DNA of 38,220 nt, taken from positions 1 to 38,220 of the forward strand of contig NZ_FNVO01000039.1 of NCBI RefSeq assembly GCF_900108175.1, in the 5' to 3' direction. Position 1 is the stretch's first letter. Each line of letters opens with the position of its first letter. The position numbers and the translations under genes are program-made. This DNA is from Thermomonospora echinospora. GTDB lineage: Bacteria > Actinomycetota > Actinomycetes > Streptosporangiales > Streptosporangiaceae. Shown here in pieces: positions 31,895-38,220 of this stretch. The notes under the pieces were generated by a model. It saw only the letters and a program-made list of their open reading frames with translations. It ran no database searches and had not been told where the DNA came from.

Positions 31895-32683
31895 ATGACG
31901 GCCTACTCGTTCGATCACCTCGCCATCGCCGCGCCGGACTGGAGCCCGGCCGGGCCCTGGCTCGCCAGTGTCCTCGGCGGACGGTGGGGCCACGGCGCGC
32001 GCATGCCGCACATGGACGTCTGCCAGCTCCACTTCGGCAACGACACACGCCTCGAACTGCTGTCCCCCGGCTCCTCGCCGGACTCGTTCGTCCGGCGGTT
32101 CCTGGAGCAGGCGGGCGGACGGCCCAGGCCCCATCACCTGACCTTCAAGGTCACCGACATCAAGCGCACCCTCGACGCGGCCGTCGAGCACGGCATCGAG
32201 CCGATCCTCGTCAACCTTGAACACGACGTGTGGAAGGAGGCGTTCCTGCACCCGCGGGACACCGGGCTGGGCTTCCTGGTCCAGTTCGTCGAGTCCGCCA
32301 TCGACCCCACCACCGTCGAGTCGGACGCGCACGTGCCCGCGCCGTGGTCGGACAGGGTGGACGGACGCCCGGCCGACGTCGACTTCGTGCTCGCCCGGGT
32401 GCCCGGCCTGACCACCCAGCGGCCGGTGCTGCGGGACATCCTGGGCGGACGCGAGGAGGAGCTCGACGCGCCCGGCGGCCGGCGGATCGTGCGCTTCTCC
32501 TGGTCACGCGGCGCCGACGTCATCCTCGTGACCGGGACCGACCCGGCCGACGGGTTCGGCGTCCGTTCGATCGGTGTCCGGCCCGGGGAGAGCCTGGACC
32601 TGCCGCTGTCTCCGCTGGGCCCCGGGTACCGCGAGACCGGCCGCCTGGACCTTCTGGGGCTGTCCCTGATCGTCTCGCCCTGA
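31895..32683 (+). CDS. VOC (glyoxalase/bleomycin-resistance-like) protein
   Basis: A 262-aa protein. The N-terminal half is a vicinal-oxygen-chelate fold: FDHLAIAAPDW at the start (metal-type His), LELLSPGSSPDSFVRRFL, then RPHHLTFKVTDIKRTLDAAVEHGIEP and GLGFLVQFVES. The C-terminal half (about 145-262) is a diverged second repeat, ADVDFVLARVPGLTTQRPVLRDILGG. Such proteins include epimerases, dioxygenases and binding proteins; the His and Glu positions suggest metal binding, but the reaction is unknown. ATG 31895 has GGAGG 11 nt upstream, a slightly long spacing. Confidence 0.75.
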   Translation: MTAYSFDHLAIAAPDWSPAGPWLASVLGGRWGHGARMPHMDVCQLHFGNDTRLELLSPGSSPDSFVRRFLEQAGGRPRPHHLTFKVTDIKRTLDAAVEHGIEPILVNLEHDVWKEAFLHPRDTGLGFLVQFVESAIDPTTVESDAHVPAPWSDRVDGRPADVDFVLARVPGLTTQRPVLRDILGGREEELDAPGGRRIVRFSWSRGADVILVTGTDPADGFGVRSIGVRPGESLDLPLSPLGPGYRETGRLDLLGLSLIVSP

Positions 32684-32816
32684 TCCGGACTCCGCCCCTT
32701 GGAGGGAATCCCGGACGCTGCCCTGCCGTCACTGCGGCGACGCGACCCCCTCCAACACCGGGGCGGGATCCCCGTTGGCGGCGGTATGCCCGCCTGGTCT
32801 TGAAAGCAGGTGCATG

Positions 32817-33374
32817 ATGAGCGACTTCGCCTTCCGCAAGGGGAAGGCCATGGTGATCGGTGGAACCGATCCCGCCGTCGAGGCCATCGCCACCCGGCTC
32901 ACGCAATACGGCAGCTCGGTGGTCGTCCGGCCGGAACCCCCGGCCAGGACGGACCCCGGCATCACCGGCGACCTCCACACGTGCGTCTTCGTCCTGCGTG
33001 GGGCACTGCCGCCGATCGGCGAGATCAACGACATCCTCACCACCGTCGTCCCCCGACTGCGGCGCACCCGGGGCAGCATCGTCGTCGTGACCTCCGCCCT
33101 CCACGACCCCGGCCAGGACGCCGCGCTGGACGATCTCGTCAGGAGCCTCGCCGCCGCCGAACGCACCCACGGCGTACGCGTCAACCGCGTGAACGTGGGT
33201 CCGCTCGCCGAGGACGTCCCCCTCCCCGAAGAGTCCCCATGGCCTCCCCCGCTGTACGGCACCGTCGAGGACGTCGCCGAGGCCGTCTGTTTCCTGGCCA
33301 GCGACCGCGCGGGCTTCATCAGCGGACAACGGCTCGGCGTCGACGGCGGCCTCGGCCTCTCCCCCGTGAGCTGA
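32817..33374 (+). CDS. Degenerate short-chain dehydrogenase-like protein
   Basis: A 185-aa protein. It looks like an SDR shortened in the middle: an N-terminal strand-loop (KAMVIGGTDPAVEAIATRL), a conserved-like SIVVVTSAL strand, RVNRVNVGPL, VEDVAEAVCFLASDRAGFISGQRLGVDGGLGL at the C-terminus. The TGxxxGxG cofactor loop, NAG, and the catalytic YxxxK are missing (the Tyr/Lys region reads DDLVRSLAA). Full SDRs have about 250 aa. It is either a decayed paralogue or a non-catalytic subunit; the frame is intact. ATG 32814 is an alternative start one codon earlier. It is the last chromosomal gene before the integration site. Confidence 0.65.
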   Translation: MSDFAFRKGKAMVIGGTDPAVEAIATRLTQYGSSVVVRPEPPARTDPGITGDLHTCVFVLRGALPPIGEINDILTTVVPRLRRTRGSIVVVTSALHDPGQDAALDDLVRSLAAAERTHGVRVNRVNVGPLAEDVPLPEESPWPPPLYGTVEDVAEAVCFLASDRAGFISGQRLGVDGGLGLSPVS

Positions 33375-33640
33375 CGACCCCGGCCGATTCGCAGCCACCG
33401 CCTCGCCGCGGCCGCACGCCGGTGGGATGCCGCCGACGACTCCGGTGACCGCAGGGACGGGAGTGCGACCGCGCGGACATGAAAGCCGTCCACGCTCAAC
33501 CGGACCGGCGACGTATCGGGGGCAAGAAGGACCGAGACGCCCACGGCCGTCCACGGCCACCGGCGATCTCGTGGGGCCGGCCGCGGAACGGCCCGCTACG
33601 ACCACGGGCGAAGCCCGGACAAAAGATTCCGAAAACACGA
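33375..33640. other. Gene-free region left of the attachment site
   Basis: No coding frame with homology, ribosome binding site or family motif is visible on either strand. It leads into the terminator at 33641. Confidence 0.5.
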
Positions 33641-33678
33641 ACCGCAGGTCAGGACTCTGTCCCTGACCTGCGGTTTTT
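33641..33678. terminator. Strong intrinsic terminator next to the tRNA-Glu remnant
   Basis: A 13-bp perfect stem (ACCGCAGGTCAGG with CCTGACCTGCGGT) and an 8-nt loop, followed on the plus strand by TTTTT. On the minus strand a looser T-rich tract follows. It probably ended the tRNA-Glu transcript before integration and may now also stop readthrough towards the element. Confidence 0.85.
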
Positions 33679-33683
33679 CGCTG

Positions 33684-33724
33684 TACCCCCGAGCGGATTC
33701 GAACCGCCGTTACCGCCTTGAGAG
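33684..33724 (-). repeat. attL: 41-nt duplicate of a tRNA-Glu(CTC) 3' end
   Basis: Read on the minus strand, this is a tRNA from the anticodon loop to the discriminator base: loop CTCTCAA (anticodon CTC), stem GGCGG, variable TAAC, T-arm GGCGG-TTCGAAT-CCGCT, acceptor CGGGGGT and A73. The 5' half is absent: the bases at 33725 onward cannot pair with the anticodon stem. It matches what I recall of actinobacterial tRNA-Glu(CTC). Because the break faces the integrase, this is the distal attachment site; the full tRNA gene should be at the other end of the element. Confidence 0.82.
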
Positions 33725-33839
33725 AGAGGTTCACCGTGTGCAGCGACCCCTTTACCCAACGCAGTCGAGGCACTAAGATGCAGGTCAGAGGCATGATCAC
33801 AATCCAAGAGAGTGCCGCCCGATCATCCCGGCTGACACG

Positions 33840-33864
33840 TTGTCCGCGGACGAACCACGGACAA
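33840..33864. promoter_or_regulatory. Inverted repeat upstream of the integrase
   Basis: TTGTCCG (33840-33846) and CGGACAA (33858-33864) flank an 11-nt spacer 20 nt before the integrase start. It may be an operator or an integrase arm-type site. Confidence 0.4.
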
Positions 33865-33883
33865 ACGATCATGAAGAGGTGCC

Positions 33884-35257
33884 GTGGGGTACGCCAAGAA
33901 GCGCACGAACAAGGCGGGCAAGACCCGCTACACCGCCGTCTACATCGATCTGCAGGGCCGAACCCGTTCCGCCGGCACCTTCTCCAACAAGAAGGACGCC
34001 AACACCGCGTGGCAGGACAAGGAGGTCGAACTGCGTCAGGGCAAGGTGGGCGACCCCAAGCGCGGCCAGATGACGTTAAGGAAGTACGCCACCGAGGTAT
34101 GGCTCCCCAACCACCGGATCGAGCCCAAGACCCGCGAGAAGTACACCGGCTACCTCGACAAGCACATCCTCCCCGAACTGGGTCCGATGAAGATGGCCGA
34201 CATCTTCCCCGAGCACATCCGCCAGTGGATCACGAGCCTGCAGTCCAGAGGCGTCTCCCCCTGGGTCATCCAGTCCTGCAAGAACTCCATCCTCAACGCA
34301 CTGTTCACCACGGCGCTCAACGACCAGATCACCTACCTCCACCCCTGCCGCGGCGTGAGAATCCCCACCGTCCCGAGCACCCCCCGCACCATCATCACCC
34401 CCGAACAGTTCGACCTCCTCTACCAGGCGCTAGGCGAACCCGACCACCAACTGCTGGTGGAGACCGACATCGAAACCGGCCTGCGCTGGGGCGAGCTCAT
34501 CGAACTACGGGTCAAAGACCTCGACCTGGCCACCCGCATGCTGACCGTCAGCCGCAAGGCCACCGAGATCAGCCCCAGATTCCACCCCGAAGGCAAGCGC
34601 TTCCTCATCACCCGTTACCCCAAGGACAAGGAGTTTCGCCGCCTCAAACTCAGCAAGCAGATCACCGAGAAGCTCAAGGCCCACATCAACGCCCACCGCC
34701 TGGGCTCCGAGGACCTGCTGTTCGCCCGCCGCGTCCAAGCCCGCCCGCCCATCCGAAACCAGGTAGTCGCCGACCCGGCCGAGCTCGGCCTCACCCCGCC
34801 GAACGCCAAGGGCCGCCAGTACCAGCACGGCACCATCAGCGCCTACAACGCCGCCCCCTGCCGCTGCGACCACTGCCGCGCCGCCTACGCCCGCTACCGC
34901 GCCGAACGCCGCGCCGCCGGCAAGGACAACCCCCGCACCCCCCGGACCATCGACGACGAGCACATCCCCCGCAACTGGTTCCGCCGCCACGTCTGGCGCC
35001 CCGCCCTCAAGGCCGCCGACCTCGGCATCACCCCCCGCGTCCACGACCTACGCCACTCCCACGCCTCCTGGCTCCTGCACGGCGGCGCCGACCTCCAGAT
35101 CGTCAAAGACCGCCTCGGCCACGCCTCCATCGTCACCACCCAGAAATACCTGCACACCCTCCCCGAAGCCGACGACGCCGCCATCGACGCCTTCACCAAA
35201 ATCCGCCAACGCTCCAAGAAGGACAAGAAACGCAAGCAGCGAAAGGACGCACGCTAG
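33884..35257 (+). CDS. int: Tyrosine-recombinase integrase
   Basis: A 457-aa phage-type integrase. The order is an arm-binding N-terminus (KTRYTAVYIDLQGRTRSAGTF), a SAM-like core-binding domain (YATEVWLPNHRIEPKTREKYTGYL, residues about 70-165) and the catalytic domain with Arg in GLRWGEL, HDLRHSHASW (His-x-x-Arg), LGHASI (His) and nucleophile Tyr in TQKYLHTL. A Cys-rich insert (HGTISAYNAAPCRCDHCRA, about residues 312-330) interrupts the catalytic domain. GTG 33884 has GAAGAGG five nt upstream. Location beside the tRNA-Glu remnant implies integration there. The C-terminus is Lys/Arg-rich, and its TAG lies within the terminal repeat of the next IS. Confidence 0.92.
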   Translation: MGYAKKRTNKAGKTRYTAVYIDLQGRTRSAGTFSNKKDANTAWQDKEVELRQGKVGDPKRGQMTLRKYATEVWLPNHRIEPKTREKYTGYLDKHILPELGPMKMADIFPEHIRQWITSLQSRGVSPWVIQSCKNSILNALFTTALNDQITYLHPCRGVRIPTVPSTPRTIITPEQFDLLYQALGEPDHQLLVETDIETGLRWGELIELRVKDLDLATRMLTVSRKATEISPRFHPEGKRFLITRYPKDKEFRRLKLSKQITEKLKAHINAHRLGSEDLLFARRVQARPPIRNQVVADPAELGLTPPNAKGRQYQHGTISAYNAAPCRCDHCRAAYARYRAERRAAGKDNPRTPRTIDDEHIPRNWFRRHVWRPALKAADLGITPRVHDLRHSHASWLLHGGADLQIVKDRLGHASIVTTQKYLHTLPEADDAAIDAFTKIRQRSKKDKKRKQRKDAR

Positions 35258-36432
35258 CGGTGGTTTGTTGGATCAAGATGGAAGGTAGAGGTGCAGGCCA
35301 TGGCCAGCGCCGACCGCGTCGAGCAGTTGCTGTCACCAACGCGCGGGGCCGCTGGTGACCAGGCTCGCCACCAGCGCGCGAGCGTGATCGCGGGGTTCAG
35401 CCAGGAGCGGACGGCTCGCAGCGCGTGGGGCCAGCTGGGGCTGGCGGGGTTGGCCCGCGGTGCCCCCTCTGTGTGGGATCGGCGAGTGCTGGCCGGGGTG
35501 GGGGCGGGATGGTCAACCAGGTATCCCAGCACAAGGAGAAGGCGCAGCCAGCCAGACTCTGGTGGCGGCGGATCGCGACCGGGGAGCGGACCTGGAAGTC
35601 GGCCCACCCCAGCTCGTCGGTGATCTGTTTGGCAGCTCTGCTCGACCCGGTTGTGCAGCCCGCAGAGGTAGACGATTTCGGCCAGGCTGGCGGGCGGGTG
35701 AGGGCCGGTGGCCGCGGCCGGACCGCCGGGACGGGGCAGGTTGGTGGCCAGATACCAGGTGGTCTTGTCCGGCAGGGCGTGCGGGTCGGTGGTGGCCACC
35801 ACCAGCCGGGTGGTGCCGTCGGGGCCCCACCAGCCCAACCTCGCCTCGGCGGCCCACCAAGCGGCGGTGCGCCCGTCGCGGAACCGGCGCTGGATCGACG
35901 TCCGGTCGCCGGGGCGTCGGGGCCGCCCCAGGCCAGCGCGCGGGCGGCGTCCTAGGGGGCGTGCGCCTGGTCGCGGTAGGCCCAGGTGCTCCGGCGGGGC
36001 CGCACCGCCACCACCCAGCCCAGACCGGCCCGGCGCAGCTCGGCGCGCAGGTCGTCCAGATCACCGTAGGCGCAATCGGCCACCGCGGTGCGGAAGACCA
36101 CCCCGGCCTCGGCCGCCGCGATGGCCTGACCGGCGGCGATGCGCCGCTTGGTGGCGAACGCCGAATCGTTGGTGCCGCCCGGCAGCCGACGCGCCGGGGT
36201 GCAGGGGCTCGGCGAACCCGCGGCGGTGGCAACCCGGCCATACACTCCCGGAACCCCCGCCGCTGCGCCAGATGCGAGAACAGATCATCGAACCGCGCCG
36301 CATACCCCTCCAACGGCCCCGGCGCGGGCGGACACAACCTCGGCCCGGTCGTCACCGGCCCTCTCCCCCGGGGGATCCCGCAACCAGCGCCCTACCCCAC
36401 CCCTCACCTTGATCCAACGAACTACCGTTAGC
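35253..36432. mobile_element. Decayed insertion sequence with intact ends (IS701-like)
   Basis: The imperfect terminal inverted repeats are GCTAGCGGTGGTTTGTTGG at the left (from 35253) and, on the other strand, GCTAACGGTAGTTCGTTGG at the right (to 36432), both continuing ATCAAG. The 1.18-kb interior encodes broken pieces of one DDE transposase on the minus strand. No target duplication can be defined with confidence. The family is called from the transposase phrases. Confidence 0.78.
35258..36355 (-). pseudogene. Transposase pseudogene, IS701-like
   Basis: Pieces lie in several frames. From GTG 36355: GPRLCPPAPGPLEGYAARFDDLF..LAQRRGF. Then, after a large deletion and frame change, GTNDSAFATKRRIAAGQAI and TAVADCAYGDLDDLRAELRRAGLGWVVAVRPRR at 36245-35952 ending in a stop. 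From 35838: MGWWGPDGTTRLVVATTDP, TTWYLATNLPRPGG, and the C-terminal RSWLNPAITLARWWRAW. The order is that of an IS701-family DDE transposase. Part of the N-terminal catalytic region is missing, and frameshifts plus a stop preclude activity. Confidence 0.82.
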
Positions 36433-36497
36433 GCTCCTACCACAGGCGGTGATCTTGGCAGTCGGTATCGCCTGAGCAGGCAGCGCCGAGATCTTGG

Positions 36498-36514
36498 CAT
36501 ATGGCCATATGGCC
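36498..36514. repeat. Overlapping AT-centred palindromes
   Basis: CATATGGCCATATG (36498-36511) overlaps GGCCATATGGCC (36503-36514), both perfect palindromes. A direct repeat GATCTTGGCA precedes it twice (about 36457 and 36490). It may be an operator or a recombination relic. Confidence 0.55.
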
Positions 36515-36535
36515 AGAAGTTGTTGTAACTGGCGT

Positions 36536-36798
36536 TCATTGTCTGTCGCCTATCGACGCTGTGTGGTGAGCCGACCGTCGAAGGCGTTCAGTGCCGGTCT
36601 CAACCGCTGCATCCACCGGGCTCGGCTGTTCCCGGGCGAGGTTGACGGCTTCGGCGAACACCTTGGTCTCGTCGAGAACGCGCAGGAACAGCGCCCAGTC
36701 GTCAGGCTTGACCTCACGTGCGATCTGCTCGACGTCGTACCGCTTCGGCCAGCCGTCCGGCTCTGTCCGTCGGCGACCGGAACCTCGAACATGGACAT
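36536..36798 (-). pseudogene. Small unknown protein gene with apparent frameshift
   Basis: ATG 36798 has an excellent GGGAGGAG site and starts MSMFEVPVADGQ, but that frame then loses protein character. The frame one base off encodes PDGWPKRYDVEQIAREVKPDD and WALFLRVLDETKVFAEAVNLA to a stop at 36536, which looks like a genuine helical protein. A one-base indel around 36775 would join them into a protein of about 87 aa. The family is not recognised. Alternatively GTG 36835 starts the second frame without a good ribosome binding site. Confidence 0.45.
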
Positions 36799-37002
36799 CG
36801 CTCCTCCCGTGGTCGTCTATGAGAGAGGTACGCACGCGTTCCCCGTGGAAAGGTCGGTGGTCGCAGGTACAGTTGGAGCATGGCTCCCGAGGACTGGTCG
36901 CGCTCGCCGGACGGCAGCGCGTGCATACCCTGGAAGAGCCGGAAGGCCAACTGTATTCAGGGAGCGCATCTGTCGTGAATACCCGCAGGCTGAGAGTGGA
37001 AA

Positions 37003-37557
37003 ATGGCTAGCATTAGAGGCCGTTATGAATATACTGATGGACTAACTCCTGGACGATCAAAAAATGGCGGCCTCCATCAAAATCTATACGATGGAGGGCA
37101 CCTCGTCGGCCATGGCACGTTCTTTCCCGACGACGAGAGCGAGGCCGATTCACGAGCAAAGATGCCGCCCGTCGCTCTGGTTCTTCTGGGCGCCATCATG
37201 GCTGTGGAGGCTGCGCCACACCTCAAGAGATGGTGGGACAATCAGGCACTTCCGTTCACAAAGGCGACATGGAAGAGACTTGCTAGAACTCGCGAGGCCG
37301 ACAGTCAGGCCGCCACTGCCGAGTTGTCCACTCTGATTGAATCTGCACCCGCAATGGCGGTCGACACCCCTCCAGAATCCTCGTAAGAAGCGATTGCTGC
37401 ACTCGAGGAGCATAGAGCCAGCATGAACAGCGCAGAAGGGAGGGAGCGGGTTGTTGCGACTCTAATGGCCAGGCCACTCAGCAAAGAAGCCAGACTATTC
37501 AGTGAAGAGCAGATAAGAGTGCTGCACAATGCTCGGACAAAGCCTCCGGGCATTTGA
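37003..37557 (+). pseudogene. Membrane-anchored unknown protein gene interrupted by a stop codon
   Basis: ATG 37003 (GAGAGTGG upstream) opens MASIRGRYEYTDGLTPGRSK, then NGGLHQNLYDGGHLVGHGTF and one hydrophobic segment (PPVALVLLGAIMAVEA) followed by a basic stretch. TAA stops it at 37384-37386. The same frame continues for 56 sense codons with coding character (EAIAALEEHRASMNSAEG, ARLFSEEQIRVLHNAR) before KPPGI and TGA at 37555. I read this as one gene with a nonsense mutation and a 3' end replaced by mobile DNA near 37530. I recall similar small actinobacterial proteins with GGLHQNL near the N-terminus, but not their function. GC is lower than in the surrounding DNA. Confidence 0.6.
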
Positions 37558-37841
37558 CCACGGCACCCACACCGGCATCGGCCCGAGCGCCCCGCTCGGG
37601 CGTGACCGACAACCGGTGAGAGCGTCGGTGGCCGGAGCCAAGCGGCACAGGTTCACCTGGACGAACGTTTCGGCGGGCAGGTCGGCCCTCAACTGGCCGG
37701 ACGCCCTTCCCCATTCAAACCGGTGGCTCCTGAAGGTGTGGCTGTCCAGTGAGGTTTTCTCAGCGGAAGTGAACGGGCGTACTGGAAGGAAGCAGGCGCA
37801 GGGGACGTTGCGGGGCGTTGTGCTGTTGCCCTCTGGAAGCC
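37558..37841. other. Unassigned DNA between the broken gene and the IS
   Basis: No convincing gene on either strand. A motif ACAAAGCCTCCGG at about 37537, just before this stretch, resembles the arms of the inverted repeat at 37842-37903, so this stretch may be part of an older IS. Confidence 0.35.
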
Positions 37842-37903
37842 GCAAAGCCCCTGGTAGGACAGGTCTCACCACAAGATCTCGTCCACTGCACCAGAGGCTT
37901 TGC
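37842..37903. repeat. Inverted repeat upstream of the IS transposase
   Basis: GCAAAGCC-C-CTGGT (37842-37855) faces ACCAG-A-GGCTTTGC (37890-37903), a stem of 13 pairs with one mismatch around 34 nt. It lies just before the transposase start and may be the IS end, a translation-blocking hairpin, or two abutting IS tips. Confidence 0.5.
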
Positions 37904-37922
37904 GTTGGTTCCCTATGCTGCC

Positions 37923-38220
37923 ATGCTCGATATCCCCCGTCCGGTCGTCGCCTACGTTGCCCGGCTGCTGGCGGCACATCGCCGCCGGATCGGCACCCCA
38001 CGCGGCTCGCGGGCGCTGGGCCCGTTCCGGCAGGCCATGTTCGTGCTGCGCTGGTTCCGCCACGCCACGGACGTGCCCGCCCTGGCCCGCGACGCCGGCA
38101 TCTCGCAGGCCACCGGCTACCGCTACCTGCACGAGGGCATCGACGTCCTCGCCGACCAGGCTCCTGACCTGCACGAAGTCCTGCAACGCTGCCAGGCCGA
38201 CGGCCTGACCCACGTGGAAC
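37923..38220 (+). CDS. IS transposase, N-terminal part (IS5-like; runs off window)
   Basis: ATG 37923 opens 99 codons to the window end: MLDIPRPVVAYVARLLAAHR, GTPRGSRALGPFRQAMFVLRW, FRHATDVPALARDAGISQATGYRYLHEGIDVLADQAPDLHE. This is the helix-turn-helix N-terminal region common to actinobacterial IS5/IS112-like transposases; the DDE residues lie beyond the window. The frame is intact so far. It belongs to a second IS inside the integrated element. Confidence 0.8.
   Translation, partial: MLDIPRPVVAYVARLLAAHRRRIGTPRGSRALGPFRQAMFVLRWFRHATDVPALARDAGISQATGYRYLHEGIDVLADQAPDLHEVLQRCQADGLTHVE

Larger units (their letters stand above)
33684..38220. mobile_element. Left end of a tRNA-Glu-integrated element (continues beyond window)
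   Basis: The element starts at the tRNA remnant, has its integrase 160 bp inside, and then holds IS remnants and small accessory genes with lower GC (for example 37000-37550) than the chromosome. Replication or transfer genes are not in view, so prophage, integrative conjugative element and plain island are all possible. Confidence 0.7.

Noticed and set aside
33684-33724. Complete tRNA gene
   Set aside because: Only the 3' part from the anticodon loop is present; acceptor 5' strand, D-arm and 5' anticodon strand are missing.
36880-36978. 32-codon plus-strand ORF (MAPEDWSRSPDGSACIPWKS start)
   Set aside because: Shine-Dalgarno sequence is too close to the ATG and no family is recognised; may be chance.

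Overview
This is a GC-rich actinobacterial chromosome segment. Start codons are often GTG, stops and starts frequently overlap as GTGA or ATGA, and the gene families are typical of Streptosporangiales-like soil actinomycetes; the genus cannot be fixed from the sequence alone. Roughly the first 33.6 kb is chromosomal catabolic and regulatory DNA. The last 4.5 kb is the left end of an integrated element that continues past the window.

Layout. 1-10.5 kb: steroid ring A/B degradation. hsaC is cut by the window start; the operon hsaD-kstD-kshB-hsaA is on the minus strand; hsaB is divergent on the plus strand, followed by a convergent IclR-type regulator. Set among these are a two-gene cassette of a 36-codon Asp-Gly-rich peptide and a PIMT-like methyltransferase (738-2004), which looks like an aspartimide-forming RiPP (imiditide-type) locus, and a divergent FAD monooxygenase/TetR pair around a strong dyad operator. 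10.9-11.8 kb: two STAS anti-sigma-factor antagonists. 11.8-17.2 kb: a potassium locus with a KimA-type transporter and KdpE/KdpD but no kdpFABC, with a 17-bp tandem repeat between kimA and kdpE. 17.4-24.0 kb: a six-gene operon (livG-livF-livH-livM-binding protein-acyl-CoA ligase) for uptake and CoA activation of an unknown acid. 24.1-33.4 kb: SDR, TetR regulator, a double-length acyl-CoA dehydrogenase, two amidohydrolase-2 proteins, a small unknown protein, DoxX, a VOC protein and a degenerate SDR.

The second catabolic region appears to be one regulon. The promoters of the liv operon, the SDR and the amidohydrolase/dehydrogenase operon share the architecture TTGACA-17/18-CAGAAT with a TGAAA-N5-TTTCA-like dyad in the spacer. 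Related dyads precede the TetR gene and the second amidohydrolase. The likely flow is import, CoA ligation, dehydrogenation, then SDR and amidohydrolase steps; the substrate is not evident.

33.6-38.2 kb: a 41-nt duplicate of a tRNA-Glu(CTC) 3' end marks an attachment site directly beside a tyrosine integrase. Inside are a decayed IS with recognisable ends, a frameshifted small ORF, a nonsense-interrupted lower-GC gene and the 5' part of a second IS transposase. The intact tRNA-Glu gene should lie beyond 38220 and mark the far end.
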